50,401 nucleotides of DNA from Parasegetibacter sp. NRK P23 (GTDB lineage: Bacteria > Bacteroidota > Bacteroidia > Chitinophagales > Chitinophagaceae): contig NZ_JAMDLG010000032.1 in the NCBI RefSeq assembly GCF_023721715.1, forward strand, positions 1 through 50,401, written 5' to 3'. The notes below the pieces were generated by a model. It saw nothing but the letters and a program-made list of their open reading frames with translations, ran no database searches and had not been told where the DNA came from. The stretch's first letter is position 1, and the number at the start of each line of letters is the position of its first letter. Position numbers and translations under genes: made by a program. This document shows, one piece after another, positions 9,616 to 19,164 of the stretch.

Positions 9616-10545
9616 ATGCAAGAATTACCGATCGTTCAGGTTATTAATGAAGAAGAAACAAGGGTTAAAAAACCGAACTGGCTCAGGGTTAAATTACCTA
9701 TCGGAGAAAGTTATAAACACGTAAGAGGTCTGGTTGACCAGCACAAGCTCCATACCATCTGCGAAAGCGGCAATTGCCCCAATATGGGCGAATGCTGGGG
9801 AGCGGGAACCGCTACTTTCATGATTCTCGGCAACATCTGCACCCGCAGTTGCGGTTTCTGCGCCGTGGCGACGGGAAGGCCCGAAGCCGTAGACTGGGAC
9901 GAACCACAGCGTGTGGCAGAAGCCATCCACCTTATGAAAGTGAAACACGCCGTGATCACTTCCGTGGACCGCGACGAACTTAAAGATGGTGGCTCCATCA
10001 TCTGGCACAATACCATTAAAGCGGTAAAGTCACTCAACCCGGATACTACACTGGAAACGCTGATCCCCGATTTTAAGGCGGAGAAAGAACCCATTCAACG
10101 CATCATTGAAGCGGCGCCCGAAGTGGTTTCCCACAATATAGAAACCGTGGAACGCATGACCAGGCGCGTACGCATCCAGGCCAAGTACTGGAGAAGCATG
10201 GATACGCTCCGCCAATTGAAGGAAGGTGGCATGCGCACCAAATCCGGCATCATGCTCGGGCTTGGCGAAACTAAGGAAGAAGTGGTGCAAACCCTGCACG
10301 ACCTGTACGATAATGGTGTGGATGTAGTAACCATCGGCCAATACCTTCAGCCCACCAAAAAGCACCTTCCCGTGGACCGGTTCGTTCACCCCAATGAGTT
10401 CGCTGAACTCAGGGAAATCGGCTACCAACTGGGTTTTGATTATGTTGAAAGTGGCCCCCTCGTTCGTTCTTCCTACCATTCCGAAAAGCATGTTTTCCAG
10501 GGCTACGGAAGAAAAGTTTGGGAACAGGAAAAAAACTTAAGCTGA
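9616..10545 (+). CDS. lipA: Lipoyl synthase LipA
   Basis: LipA inserts two sulfurs into octanoyl groups on the lipoyl domains of 2-oxoacid dehydrogenases and the glycine cleavage H protein. With the ATG at 9616 the protein has 309 residues. The auxiliary cluster ligands are Cys49, Cys54 and Cys60 ([12 protein letters not shown]), and the radical SAM cluster ligands are Cys75, Cys79 and Cys82 (CTRSCGFC). The RSSYHSEK motif near the end supplies the conserved serine. A TTG at 9610 would add two residues; the ATG is preferred. The glycosidase gene starts 2 nt after its stop. Confidence 0.96.
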   Translation: MQELPIVQVINEEETRVKKPNWLRVKLPIGESYKHVRGLVDQHKLHTICESGNCPNMGECWGAGTATFMILGNICTRSCGFCAVATGRPEAVDWDEPQRVAEAIHLMKVKHAVITSVDRDELKDGGSIIWHNTIKAVKSLNPDTTLETLIPDFKAEKEPIQRIIEAAPEVVSHNIETVERMTRRVRIQAKYWRSMDTLRQLKEGGMRTKSGIMLGLGETKEEVVQTLHDLYDNGVDVVTIGQYLQPTKKHLPVDRFVHPNEFAELREIGYQLGFDYVESGPLVRSSYHSEKHVFQGYGRKVWEQEKNLS

Positions 10546-10547
10546 AA

Positions 10548-11534
10548 ATGCAACCGATAAAATTTTTAAAGGCCGTAACGGGCCTTTTCTTTTTGGCACA
10601 AACAGGCATGGCACAACTGAAATGGACAAATGTAAATGAGCAGTTTGGTTCATTGCCCCAGGGCGTCAATGTATACTATACCGCTGGCGCACTCGATGGC
10701 AAACCCAATGTAGCTTATTACTTCGAAGTACCGTTGAAAGATAAAAAACGCCTGTTCGTTGCCGATACAACATTATCAAGAAGGCTTACACCGCAACAGT
10801 TTTATGAAAAGAACGGGAAGCCTTTGCTGGTGGTCAATACAACGTTCTTTTCGTTCCAGACCAATCAAAACCTGAACACGGTGGTCAGGAACGGGGAAAT
10901 GGTGAGTTTTAATCTGCATTCCACCGGAGGAAAAGGGAAGGATACGCTACTCTATCACCATACCACCGGCAGTGCCATTGGAATCAGTAGAAAACGAAAG
11001 GCCGATGTGGCCTGGCTTTATACCGATTCCGCCGCGAAGTACCCCGTCGCCTTTGAGAAAGGGCCTGAGTACCGTAAAGATTCCTTTCAGTATGTAAGCA
11101 AATACACTTTTGCCCCCACGCTGCACCATACGCCCACGCTTAAACGAAGAAATGGTATTGTGGAAAGCTGGAAGGTGCAAACCGCCGTTGGCGGCGGACC
11201 GGTATTGGTGCAGGATGGAAAAGTACGGATCACGAACAATGAGGAAATGAAGTTCGCGGGCAAAGCGTTGTATGATAAGCACCCCCGCACCGCGATGGGC
11301 TATACCGAAGATGGCCGGTTGATCGTACTTGTGGTACAAGGCCGTATGCCGGGCGTGGCCGAAGGCGCCGATCTTCAGCAAATGGCAAAAATGCTTATAG
11401 ATATTGGTTGTACGGAGGCCCTGAACCTCGATGGTGGCGGCAGCAGTTGTATGCTGGTGAACGGAAAAGAAACCATAAGGCCATCTGATAAGGAAGGGCA
11501 AAGACCCGTCCCGGCCGTATTCATAGTGAAGTAA
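10548..11534 (+). CDS. Exported phosphodiester glycosidase (NAGPA-domain) family protein
   Basis: The ATG at 10548 gives 328 residues with a signal peptide (MQPIKFLKAVTGLFFLAQ, cleavage after GMAQ). The C-terminal half carries the family signature: NGIVESWKVQTAVGGGPVLV, HPRTAMGYTEDGRLIVLVV and LNLDGGGSSCMLVNG. These are typical of the NAGPA/DUF2233 domain, which cleaves sugar-1-phosphodiester bonds in the human uncovering enzyme and in bacterial exopolysaccharide proteins. The substrate here is unknown. It starts 2 nt after lipA, so the two probably share an mRNA. Confidence 0.85.
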   Translation: MQPIKFLKAVTGLFFLAQTGMAQLKWTNVNEQFGSLPQGVNVYYTAGALDGKPNVAYYFEVPLKDKKRLFVADTTLSRRLTPQQFYEKNGKPLLVVNTTFFSFQTNQNLNTVVRNGEMVSFNLHSTGGKGKDTLLYHHTTGSAIGISRKRKADVAWLYTDSAAKYPVAFEKGPEYRKDSFQYVSKYTFAPTLHHTPTLKRRNGIVESWKVQTAVGGGPVLVQDGKVRITNNEEMKFAGKALYDKHPRTAMGYTEDGRLIVLVVQGRMPGVAEGADLQQMAKMLIDIGCTEALNLDGGGSSCMLVNGKETIRPSDKEGQRPVPAVFIVK

Positions 11535-11545
11535 CCTCTTTTTAG

Positions 11546-11553
11546 TAGCTTTA
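11546..11553 (+). promoter_or_regulatory. Possible -7 box 4 nt before the GlmU-like start codon
   Basis: TAGCTTTA resembles TAnnTTTG with a final A, and ends 4 nt before the ATG at 11558. No convincing -33 box was found at the expected spacing. If real, the transcript would have almost no 5' UTR. Confidence 0.3.
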
Positions 11554-11557
11554 TCCC

Positions 11558-12751
11558 ATGCAACTCCTTTTTACAGAAGAATATTGCAGGCCCGAACGGC
11601 TTTTCCCTTTTACGGCCACCAGGCCCATACAGGACCTGAGGATCGGCATCCTTACCATCAGGGAAAAATGGGAGCTTTTACTGAATTGTACCTCTTCCGA
11701 TAAAACATCCGATTATTATAAAGATCATTCGGGATCAGTAACGATATCCCCAGATATGCCCTATGCCGATGCCCTGCTGATACACGGAAATGTAATCCCA
11801 ACCCCGGCCCTGGCAAAGGCGGTACTATCGCTTGTTCCGGGACAAGGCCTTTCTTTGACCGGTTACGGCGGCTTCGCTTTTCGGTTCAATGCGGCGTTTA
11901 TCACCGGGAAACATTCCTTCCGCGTAGCTGAATTGAAAGAATTTACTGAAGAAAACCCAAACGTACTTGAACACCCGCGGCAACTGTTTGAATGGAACGA
12001 CCGCTGCATAAGGAACGATTTCAGCCTGCTTTCTTCCAATAGAATATCAGCGGTACCTGATGCCTCCAACCGCATCACCACTCCGGAAAATATATTTATG
12101 GAAGAAGGCGCGGTGGTGCTGCACAGCATATTAAACGCTTCAACCGGACCAATATACATCGGGAAGAACGCCCAGGTGATGGAAGGTTGCCTCATCCGCG
12201 GGCCTTTCGCCCTGGGAGAAGGCGCGGTGCTGAAAATGGGGACCCGTGTTTATGGCGCCACCACCATAGGACCGTATTGCACCGGGGGCGGGGAAATCAA
12301 GAACAGCATCATGATGGGCTATTCCAACAAGGCGCACGACGGCTACCTCGGCGATTCCGTGATCGGCCATTGGTGCAACCTGGGTGCGGGCACCAGCAAT
12401 TCCAACCTCAAAAACAATACTTCACCCGTAAAATTATGGAACCATCCCGGCGCGGAAGCTGATCTGGCAGGAAGTATGAAATGCGGGTTGATGATGGGCG
12501 ATTACGCACGGGCCGCCATCAATACCTCGTTCAATACCGGCACAGTAGTAGGGGTGGGGGCCAATGTATTCGGGGGAGATGCCCTAACGCCGAAATTCAT
12601 ACCTTCGTTCGCCTGGGGAAGCGAGGGCATCGAACGATACCGGTTCGACAAATTCCTGGAAGACATCAAAGGATGGAAAGCTTTCAAAGGGAAAAAACTT
12701 GGTGAACACGAAGTGAACATACTGAAACATATATTCGACAAAGAACCATAA
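11558..12751 (+). CDS. GlmU-like protein (degenerate nucleotidyltransferase plus left-handed beta-helix)
   Basis: The 397-residue protein has the Bacteroidota-specific N-terminal part (RPERLFPFTATRPIQDLRIGILTIREKWE) assigned to a sugar nucleotidyltransferase-like family (NTP_transf_4), with no LxAGxGxRM loop. From about residue 180 hexapeptide repeats form a left-handed beta-helix like that of GlmU acyltransferases, with GNLGAGTSNSN-type and NTGTVVGVGANVFGG motifs. Such proteins are taken to help make UDP-GlcNAc or a related activated sugar, but activity cannot be read from sequence alone. tpiA follows 18 nt downstream. Confidence 0.8.
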   Translation: MQLLFTEEYCRPERLFPFTATRPIQDLRIGILTIREKWELLLNCTSSDKTSDYYKDHSGSVTISPDMPYADALLIHGNVIPTPALAKAVLSLVPGQGLSLTGYGGFAFRFNAAFITGKHSFRVAELKEFTEENPNVLEHPRQLFEWNDRCIRNDFSLLSSNRISAVPDASNRITTPENIFMEEGAVVLHSILNASTGPIYIGKNAQVMEGCLIRGPFALGEGAVLKMGTRVYGATTIGPYCTGGGEIKNSIMMGYSNKAHDGYLGDSVIGHWCNLGAGTSNSNLKNNTSPVKLWNHPGAEADLAGSMKCGLMMGDYARAAINTSFNTGTVVGVGANVFGGDALTPKFIPSFAWGSEGIERYRFDKFLEDIKGWKAFKGKKLGEHEVNILKHIFDKEP

Positions 12752-12769
12752 AACAAAACAAGAGCAAGC

Positions 12770-13531
12770 ATGAGACAGCAAATTGCAGCCGCCAACTGGA
12801 AAATGAACCTGACCTATCAACAGGGCGAAGAACTCCTGGATGCCATTCTTCCCGCCACAGCCGGATTGAATGAACACCAACGCGCTATTTTCGCGGTGCC
12901 GGCGCCTTACCTGCAAATGGCCGTTAAAAAGACCGACGATTACGCGAAGGCTTTTGTGGCCGCCCAGAATTTCCACGATAAAAAAGCCGGCGCTTATACC
13001 GGTGAGATATCCGCTGATATGCTGCACTCCATCCACGTTACTTACGTGGTGCTGGGGCATTCGGAAAGAAGGGAATATTTTGGCGAAAGCAACGCCTTCC
13101 TCGCCGCCAAAGTAACCACGGCGATCCAGGAATACATTACCCCCATCTTTTGTTGCGGAGAACCCCTCCCGGTAAGAGAGCAGGGGAACCAGAACGAATT
13201 TGTCCGCGTTCAACTGGAAGAATCACTTTTCCACCTCAGCGCGGAACAGATGGAACGAGTAGTGATCGCATACGAGCCGATCTGGGCCATTGGTACCGGT
13301 GTTACCGCATCTACAGCGCAGGCACAGGAAATGCACGCCTACATCAGGAGCGTACTGGCCGATAAATATGGCGCGGCCACTGCCGAAAAAGTTTCCATCC
13401 TTTATGGGGGAAGCGTAAAAGCCGCCAACGCCGCTGAATTGTTTGCCTGCCCGGATGTGGATGGTGGATTAGTAGGAGGCGCATCGCTGGTGGCCGAAGA
13501 GTTTAAAGTGATTATCGGCGCGTTGAAATAA
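12770..13531 (+). CDS. tpiA: Triosephosphate isomerase
   Basis: TpiA interconverts dihydroxyacetone phosphate and glyceraldehyde 3-phosphate. The 253-residue protein has the usual landmarks: Asn9 and Lys11 in NWKMN, the electrophilic histidine in VVLGHSERR, the catalytic glutamate in AYEPIWAIGTG with the loop 6 hinge, and the phosphate-binding LYGGSV and GGLVGGASL. Length is normal. It follows the GlmU-like gene closely and is probably cotranscribed with it. Confidence 0.97.
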   Translation: MRQQIAAANWKMNLTYQQGEELLDAILPATAGLNEHQRAIFAVPAPYLQMAVKKTDDYAKAFVAAQNFHDKKAGAYTGEISADMLHSIHVTYVVLGHSERREYFGESNAFLAAKVTTAIQEYITPIFCCGEPLPVREQGNQNEFVRVQLEESLFHLSAEQMERVVIAYEPIWAIGTGVTASTAQAQEMHAYIRSVLADKYGAATAEKVSILYGGSVKAANAAELFACPDVDGGLVGGASLVAEEFKVIIGALK

Positions 13532-13574
13532 TTTATAAACAGTTTGATTTCACCATCGAAGGATCAGGTTCGCT

Positions 13575-14741
13575 ATGGAGAGAAAAAAAATACTTTGGCT
13601 CTGTAGCTGGTATCCAAACAGGAACGACCCCTTCGATGGTGATTTCGTGCAGAGACACGCAAGGGCGGCGGCTCTATACAACGATATCCACGTAATCGCA
13701 TTAAAGCCCGCTTCGGTTGACGAAGAAGTTTCCAATACTTCACCAGGACTTACCGAACAACTCTTTTATTTCCGTAAAAAAGGAGGATTGTTCAAGCCGC
13801 TGGATCTGTTCCATTGGTTCAGTTCATATAAAAAAATCATCAGGAATTATATAGCAACGCACGGCAAACCAGCATTGGTGCATGTACATGTGCCCTGGAA
13901 CGCTGGATTGCTTGCTTTGTGGGTCAAAAGGAAATACGGAATTCCTTTTGTGGTAACAGAGCATTGGGGGATATACAATGAAAATGTGGAAGGGCCGTAC
14001 CCCAACCGCCCATTTATTTTCCGGTTGCTGATGAGGAACATATTCAGGAATGCCACACATCTTGCTACCGTGAGCGCTTACATCGCGGAGAAAATCAATC
14101 ACTATGTGAAGCCAATTCCCTTTACTTTGATCCCGAATGTTGTGGATACGGATGTATTTAAATACATAGAAAGTCAATCCGCCGTATTCACTTTTCTTCA
14201 CGTTTCCAATCTCGACCCGGTGAAGAATTTTTCGGGCATACTTGAGGCGGTTGCTTTACTTGAAAAAGCGGTATCGACACCCTTTCAACTGGTGATTGCA
14301 GGAAACCGGGATGCTACTTATGTTGAATTGGCAGAGAAAATGGGACTGTTGAACAGCATAGTTTTCTTCCGTGGAGAAATCAGTTATAGTGCCGTAGCAC
14401 AAGAGATGCAGGCTGCAGATGCCTTTATTTTGAACAGTATTTCAGAAAACGCTCCCTGTGTGATTGCGGAGGCTTTGTGTGCAGGTTTACCCGTTGTAAC
14501 CACAACGGTTGGCGGCATAGCCGAAATGGTGCATGAAAGCAACGCCATAATGGTGAAAGGGACAGGTGTTAACGGATTGCTCGCTGCCCTAAAAGAAATG
14601 ATCAAAAAAAACGATCTATTTGATAAAAGAACGATAGCGGCATCAGCCTGTTCATTGTATGCTTATGAAGTAGTGGGCAAATCATTAAACAAACTGTATC
14701 ATTCGGTAATCAGCGATGGTTCCCGGCGATCTTCTCTATAA
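13575..14741 (+). CDS. Glycosyltransferase family 4 protein
   Basis: This 388-residue protein has a two-Rossmann GT-B layout. The N-terminal half starts KKILWLCSWYPNRNDPFDGDFVQRHA. The C-terminal GT1 domain holds VSNLDPVKNFSGILEA, an AADAFILNSISENAPCVIAEAL stretch with the E-x7-E type motif, and GLPVVTTTVGGIAEMV. It probably transfers a sugar from a nucleotide donor in cell-surface polysaccharide or lipid synthesis. Donor and acceptor are unknown. Its last 32 nt overlap the 3' end of the convergent glycosyltransferase. Confidence 0.88.
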   Translation: MERKKILWLCSWYPNRNDPFDGDFVQRHARAAALYNDIHVIALKPASVDEEVSNTSPGLTEQLFYFRKKGGLFKPLDLFHWFSSYKKIIRNYIATHGKPALVHVHVPWNAGLLALWVKRKYGIPFVVTEHWGIYNENVEGPYPNRPFIFRLLMRNIFRNATHLATVSAYIAEKINHYVKPIPFTLIPNVVDTDVFKYIESQSAVFTFLHVSNLDPVKNFSGILEAVALLEKAVSTPFQLVIAGNRDATYVELAEKMGLLNSIVFFRGEISYSAVAQEMQAADAFILNSISENAPCVIAEALCAGLPVVTTTVGGIAEMVHESNAIMVKGTGVNGLLAALKEMIKKNDLFDKRTIAASACSLYAYEVVGKSLNKLYHSVISDGSRRSSL

Positions 14742-15816
14742 AATCAGCGGTTTTTTCAGCCACTTTTTCCCAGTTGTACGTTGTTTCTACGAGTCTTCGC
14801 GCATTACCGCGCATATTGGTGAGTGATGCATAACGCTCTTTTGAGTAGCTGATCTTCCGGATAATATCCTCGATACTCCCATCCGTGAGCAGCCCGTTTT
14901 CGCCATCTTTTATGATTTCAGCGATTTGTCCCATATTGCTGGCGATCACCACCAGTTCCATGGCCATATAATCAAATAATTTAAGAGAAGACCCGTAAAA
15001 ACCGATCGGCGACCAGTTGTAATCATTATAAATACAAAGACCTACATGTGCGTGGGAAAGAAAAGAGGGGAGAAGGTCGTTTCTGATTTCAGCGAAGGAA
15101 ATTACATTAGAGAGAATTTTACTGTTGTAAACGGAATGGCTACCAAAAGTAACGAACAGGATATCCGGGTCACTTTGTTGCATTCGTTCCGCTACTTCAA
15201 GTATTTTATTGGTTCCCTGCCAGGATGAACCGCTTACTCCGGCCCATGCCACTACGAAGCGATCGGCTACCAAGTCTTTCATCGGATGCGTGTCCGCGGT
15301 TTTTTCGCGCCGCATCACCTCATGCTCCGCTCCATTTGGAAAATAGGTATGCTTTTTTACCAAAAGGTTTTTTTCACAATACTGCTGGAGTATCCTGCTC
15401 ACGGAGATAGTGCCATCACAGAAACGGGACAGCATTCTCCTGTTCCTGTTCTTGCGTTTTATCCAGGTTAACAGTTTAATATCTGGTTTGCCTTGTTGGT
15501 CGGCTAACGCTTCCTCAATGGGTGCATTTATTTCCCAGATCACCTTAATTCTGCCGAAAGACAATAGTTTTAATAATGTGGCCCATTCGTACCATTTCCA
15601 ATGTGTTACCCTGATATAAAGTACATCAATGCTTTTCAGAAAAGAAAATACGCCTTTTATATTCCTGGAATGATCGACAGAAAGGAGATTGTCACCCATA
15701 CCAAGCGTGTGCAATTCGTACCCCCTTTTTTTCAGATGACTGAAAACATAATATCCATGGGCCGAAGCGCTGCTGGTTAAAGGATAAAACTTTGTATAGA
15801 TGATACCGATTCTCAT
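14710..15816 (-). CDS. Glycosyltransferase (GT-B, group 1 type)
   Basis: The 368-residue protein begins MRIGIIYTKFYPLTSSASAHGYYVFSHL in the style of GT4 enzymes. It has a C-terminal donor domain with FVVAWAGVSGSSWQGTNKILEVAERM, LKLFDYMAMELVVIASNMGQIAEII and a final Arg-rich helix. It is a different subfamily from its convergent neighbour. Its ATG overlaps the end of the acyl-CoA-binding protein gene by 4 nt, so the two form one transcription unit. Specific sugar unknown. Confidence 0.82.
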   Translation of the reverse strand: MRIGIIYTKFYPLTSSASAHGYYVFSHLKKRGYELHTLGMGDNLLSVDHSRNIKGVFSFLKSIDVLYIRVTHWKWYEWATLLKLLSFGRIKVIWEINAPIEEALADQQGKPDIKLLTWIKRKNRNRRMLSRFCDGTISVSRILQQYCEKNLLVKKHTYFPNGAEHEVMRREKTADTHPMKDLVADRFVVAWAGVSGSSWQGTNKILEVAERMQQSDPDILFVTFGSHSVYNSKILSNVISFAEIRNDLLPSFLSHAHVGLCIYNDYNWSPIGFYGSSLKLFDYMAMELVVIASNMGQIAEIIKDGENGLLTDGSIEDIIRKISYSKERYASLTNMRGNARRLVETTYNWEKVAEKTADFIEKIAGNHR

Positions 15817-16070
15817 CCCTTTAACCTCCCCACGAGTGCTACATACTCCGCCATAGCCGATTCCTTCGTCTTCCCCTTCAATTCTTCCCAGGCCGCGTAC
15901 TTCGCCTTCGCCACAAAATCGAAAGGGTTTGAAGGCGCATCTCCGCTCACGTCCCCTTCGGTAGCCTGTTTGTAAAGGGAGTATAATTGAAGCAATATTT
16001 CGTTGGAAGGCTTCTCCGTCAATGTTTTACTGGCCGCCACGGCTTCCTGGAATTTAGTTGCTGTATCCAT
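15813..16070 (-). CDS. Acyl-CoA-binding protein
   Basis: With the ATG at 16070 this is an 85-residue protein of the ACBP family, a four-helix bundle that binds long-chain acyl-CoA. It shows KFQEAVAASKTL, the core signature LLQLYSLYKQATEGDV and the Lys/Trp stretch AKYAAWEELKGKTKESAMAEYV. An alternative start at 16100 would add ten residues that lack similarity to the family. The stop overlaps the glycosyltransferase start by 4 nt (ATGA). The gene diverges from lepA. Confidence 0.9.
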   Translation of the reverse strand: MDTATKFQEAVAASKTLTEKPSNEILLQLYSLYKQATEGDVSGDAPSNPFDFVAKAKYAAWEELKGKTKESAMAEYVALVGRLKG

Positions 16071-16138
16071 GTTTTTGCCGGAAAAATAGCATTTTCCCAC
16101 GATTTACAACTGCCTGAAAAAGAACCGTTCCTTTTCGC

Positions 16139-16146
16139 TAATTTTG
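16139..16146 (+). promoter_or_regulatory. Candidate -7 box for lepA
   Basis: TAATTTTG matches TAnnTTTG exactly, 24 nt before the lepA ATG, in the 100-bp divergent gap. No clear TTTG lies 19-21 nt upstream, so the promoter call rests on one box. Confidence 0.4.
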
Positions 16147-16170
16147 CGCATTAAAACAGGATCTTCCTTC

Positions 16171-17982
16171 ATGAAGAACATTAGAAACTTTTGCATTATC
16201 GCGCACATCGACCACGGAAAGAGTACCCTCGCCGACAGGCTCCTTCAAACCACCAATACCATTTCCGAAAGGCAGATGATGGACCAGGTGCTGGACGATA
16301 TGGACCTGGAAAGGGAAAAAGGCATCACCATTAAGAGCCACGCCATCCAGCTCGATTACAACTATACCGGCTCCAACGCCGATTTTACCGCAAACAAGCA
16401 ATATACGCTCAACCTGATTGATACCCCCGGCCACGTGGATTTCAGCTATGAAGTGAGCCGTGCCCTGGCCGCTTGCGAAGGTGCCCTGCTCCTGGTAGAT
16501 GCCGCACAAGGTATTCAGGCCCAAACCATTAGTAATCTTTACCTCGCAATAGAGAACGACCTTGAGATCATTCCCGTGATCAACAAAATCGATATGGCCG
16601 GCGCCATGATTGAAGAAGTGGAGGACCAGATCATTGAACTGATCGGTTGTAAAAGGGAAGACATCCTCCGCGCCAGCGGCAGGACCGGTCTCGGTGTGGA
16701 AGCCATTCTTGAGGCCATCGTGGAACGTATTCCCGCGCCCGAAGGTGATCCCGAAGCGCCCCTTCAGGCGCTGATCTTCGATAGCGTGTTCAACAGCTTC
16801 CGGGGTATCATCGTATATTACAGGATCATCAACGGAACGCTGAAGAAAGGGGATAAGGTAAAATTCGCCTCATTGGGAACGGAGTATATTGCCGATGAAG
16901 TGGGCATCCTGAAAATGGGGCTCGCCCCGAAATCGGTGGTGAATTGCGGCGATGTAGGCTACATCATCACAGGTATTAAGAACGCCAAAGAGGTGAAAGT
17001 AGGGGATACGCTAACGCTTACCGCCCGTCCTGCCGAAATGATCAAGGGATTTGAAGAGGTGAAACCCATGGTGTTCGCAGGTATTTTCCCTGTGGAAACT
17101 GATGCTTTCGAGGAACTCCGGGATTGTATGGAAAAGCTCCAGTTGAACGACGCTTCGCTCACGTTTGAACTGGAAACCAGCCAGGCCCTCGGTTTCGGCT
17201 TCCGTTGCGGCTTCCTCGGTATGCTCCACATGGAGATCATCCAGGAAAGGCTGGAAAGGGAATTTAATCAAACCGTAATTACAACGGTACCCAACGTAAG
17301 TTTTACCGCCACCACCACAAAAGGGGAGACCATCATCATCAGCAATCCCGCCGATATGCCCGATGTGGTGAAGATTGATAAGATAGAAGAACCTTTCATC
17401 AAAGCGCAGATCATTACCAAACCCGATTATATCGGGAACATCATGACGCTTTGCATCAATAAAAGGGGCATGCTGCTCAACCAGTCGTACCTCACGCCTA
17501 CACGCGTGGAGTTACTGTTTGAAATGCCGCTCACCGAAATCGTATTCGATTTCTACGATAAGCTGAAAAGTCAGACCCGCGGCTACGCATCCTTCGATTA
17601 CCATCCCAGCGGTTACCGCGAGAGCGATATCGTGAAAATGGATATCCTTCTCAACAATGAAAAGATAGATGCCCTCAGCGCATTGATCCACCGCAGCAGG
17701 TCTCATGAATTCGGCCGCAAATTGTGTGAGAAACTGAAAGAATTACTGCCCCGCCAGCAGTTCCAGATCGCCATCCAGGCCGCCATCGGCGCAAAAATCG
17801 TGGCCAGGGAGAACATCTCCGCCATGCGCAAGGACGTTACCGCAAAATGTTATGGTGGTGACATCAGCCGGAAACGGAAACTCCTTGAAAAGCAGAAAGA
17901 GGGTAAGAAGCGGATGCGCCAGATCGGAAACGTGGAAGTACCACAGGAAGCATTCCTCGCAGTGTTGAAGCTGGATGAATAA
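16171..17982 (+). CDS. lepA: Elongation factor 4 (LepA), ribosome back-translocase GTPase
   Basis: LepA is a membrane- and ribosome-associated translational GTPase. The ATG at 16171 gives 603 residues starting [20 protein letters not shown]; an in-frame TTG nine codons upstream is unlikely. The G motifs are AHIDHGKST (G1), DTPGHVDF (G3) and INKID (G4). Then follow domain II, EF-G-like domains III and V ([24 protein letters not shown]) and the LepA-specific C-terminal domain with [24 protein letters not shown]. Length and order are standard. The 3' end faces a convergent gene across a 14-bp-arm inverted repeat. Confidence 0.98.
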   Translation: MKNIRNFCIIAHIDHGKSTLADRLLQTTNTISERQMMDQVLDDMDLEREKGITIKSHAIQLDYNYTGSNADFTANKQYTLNLIDTPGHVDFSYEVSRALAACEGALLLVDAAQGIQAQTISNLYLAIENDLEIIPVINKIDMAGAMIEEVEDQIIELIGCKREDILRASGRTGLGVEAILEAIVERIPAPEGDPEAPLQALIFDSVFNSFRGIIVYYRIINGTLKKGDKVKFASLGTEYIADEVGILKMGLAPKSVVNCGDVGYIITGIKNAKEVKVGDTLTLTARPAEMIKGFEEVKPMVFAGIFPVETDAFEELRDCMEKLQLNDASLTFELETSQALGFGFRCGFLGMLHMEIIQERLEREFNQTVITTVPNVSFTATTTKGETIIISNPADMPDVVKIDKIEEPFIKAQIITKPDYIGNIMTLCINKRGMLLNQSYLTPTRVELLFEMPLTEIVFDFYDKLKSQTRGYASFDYHPSGYRESDIVKMDILLNNEKIDALSALIHRSRSHEFGRKLCEKLKELLPRQQFQIAIQAAIGAKIVARENISAMRKDVTAKCYGGDISRKRKLLEKQKEGKKRMRQIGNVEVPQEAFLAVLKLDE

Positions 17983-17999
17983 ATAGAATTTTGAATGTT

Positions 18000-18043
18000 G
18001 GATGATGAATTTTGAATTGACCTTAATTTAAAATTCATCATCC
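18000..18043. terminator. Inverted repeat between convergent lepA and exported-protein genes
   Basis: Perfect 14-nt arms at 18000-18013 and 18030-18043 surround a 16-nt centre that itself has AATT/AATT pairing. It sits in the 72-bp gap between two converging genes, so it could act as a bidirectional terminator. The arms are also two head-to-head copies of the AT-rich intergenic repeat found elsewhere in this window. Confidence 0.55.
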
Positions 18044-18054
18044 AAAATCTATAA

Positions 18055-19029
18055 TTAATTCTTCCTCTTCTTGTTCTTCTCCGATTTCTCTTTCAACTTT
18101 TCCTCGTTTACTTTTCCATCGTCGCTTAACAGTTCATCGCCAACCGGGGCCTCTCCATCTTTCAACTGGAAGTTGAAGATCTTATCGATGTGTACCCATT
18201 GCCCGTTTTTCCAGGCGAAGCCTTCGTAATCACCATCTGGGATAAGCGTAAACTTTTTATTGGGTTCATTGATTTCCGAAATCAGGTGATCGATCACGAT
18301 CATATCCATTTCCTCATCGTAGTTCAACCTTGCCCTGGCGTTTTTCTTGTATTCGATCCCATACCGCAGTTGGTTGGGTTTTGCTGCGGAATCTTCTCTG
18401 AAGGAAAAGAAATCTCCTCCGAAAACCGGTTGTTCGTTCTCGAAATGCAGTACATCTATCCACTTACGGGTACTCCTGATGCTGTGGTCATCGAAACCGA
18501 TCAGCGTGTAGAAACGTTTGTTGTTGTGTTCTTTCTGGATGATTTTATAATAAATGGCACCGATCCAGTTCCGAAAAGTTCTGATGGAGTCCAACGGTTT
18601 GTCTGTGAATTCGGAAGCATCGAACAGCGGGTGCCGTTGCAGTTCTCCGTTCTTTGTATTCATCTGGATCATCCCGCGTTGCCGGTAATAATTATCGTCC
18701 CGCATAAATTGCCAGGTGAATATCCTGAAACTACTGTCGGGCGGGTATTGAATAGAGATGGTTTGCAGGGAATCGAAGGGATAATCGAAGGAATAGGGCG
18801 TTTTAAGGGTGCGCATCAGCATACGGATGAATGCGCTGTCGGCCCGGAACCTGTCGGCCGCATTGATGCCCTGGATGATCTTTGTGGCATATTGCCGAAG
18901 GGAATCTTCCTTTACCTGAATGTCCCTGAGGTCTGCCGGAGCAATGCGCTGGGAATTGGCTTTTTCTGCCACAAAAAGCAAACAAACAGCCCCAAGTATT
19001 GCGTTCTTAAATGATTTCATGCCCATCAT
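18055..19029 (-). CDS. Exported protein of unknown function
   Basis: This 324-residue protein has a signal peptide (MKSFKNAILGAVCLLFVAEK, cleavage near ANSQ) and a Lys/Glu/Asp-rich tail (KEKSEKNKKRKN). I recognise no catalytic motif. The body has several aromatic stretches (IGAIYYKIIQKEHNNKRFYTLIGFDDHS and YEGFAWKNGQWVHIDKI) seen in conserved hypothetical proteins of Bacteroidota. Start could be 19029, 19026 or 19020 (MMGMKS); all keep the signal peptide. It is monocistronic as far as can be seen, converging on lepA. Confidence 0.75.
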   Translation of the reverse strand: MMGMKSFKNAILGAVCLLFVAEKANSQRIAPADLRDIQVKEDSLRQYATKIIQGINAADRFRADSAFIRMLMRTLKTPYSFDYPFDSLQTISIQYPPDSSFRIFTWQFMRDDNYYRQRGMIQMNTKNGELQRHPLFDASEFTDKPLDSIRTFRNWIGAIYYKIIQKEHNNKRFYTLIGFDDHSIRSTRKWIDVLHFENEQPVFGGDFFSFREDSAAKPNQLRYGIEYKKNARARLNYDEEMDMIVIDHLISEINEPNKKFTLIPDGDYEGFAWKNGQWVHIDKIFNFQLKDGEAPVGDELLSDDGKVNEEKLKEKSEKNKKRKN

Positions 19030-19097
19030 AACGCAAAACTGGGGCTATTTATGGTAAAAACAATGATAAAATTTGAATTGGACCATCCTCTGAACCT

Positions 19098-19132
19098 CCC
19101 TTTGCGCCTTTGCGCCTCCGCGAGAAAAAAAA
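19098..19132. repeat. TTTGCGCC tandem phrase in intergenic DNA
   Basis: Within the 135-bp gap downstream of the pirin gene, an 8-mer TTTGCGCC occurs twice in a row, followed by TCCGCGAG and a run of A. Read on the minus strand it follows the pirin stop with a T-run. From memory, similar phrases recur in intergenic DNA of many environmental bacteria; I cannot check the copy number in this genome. Confidence 0.4.
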
Positions 19133-19164
19133 CTGCACACGTAGCCACGGGAAAGCGCCTTGCG

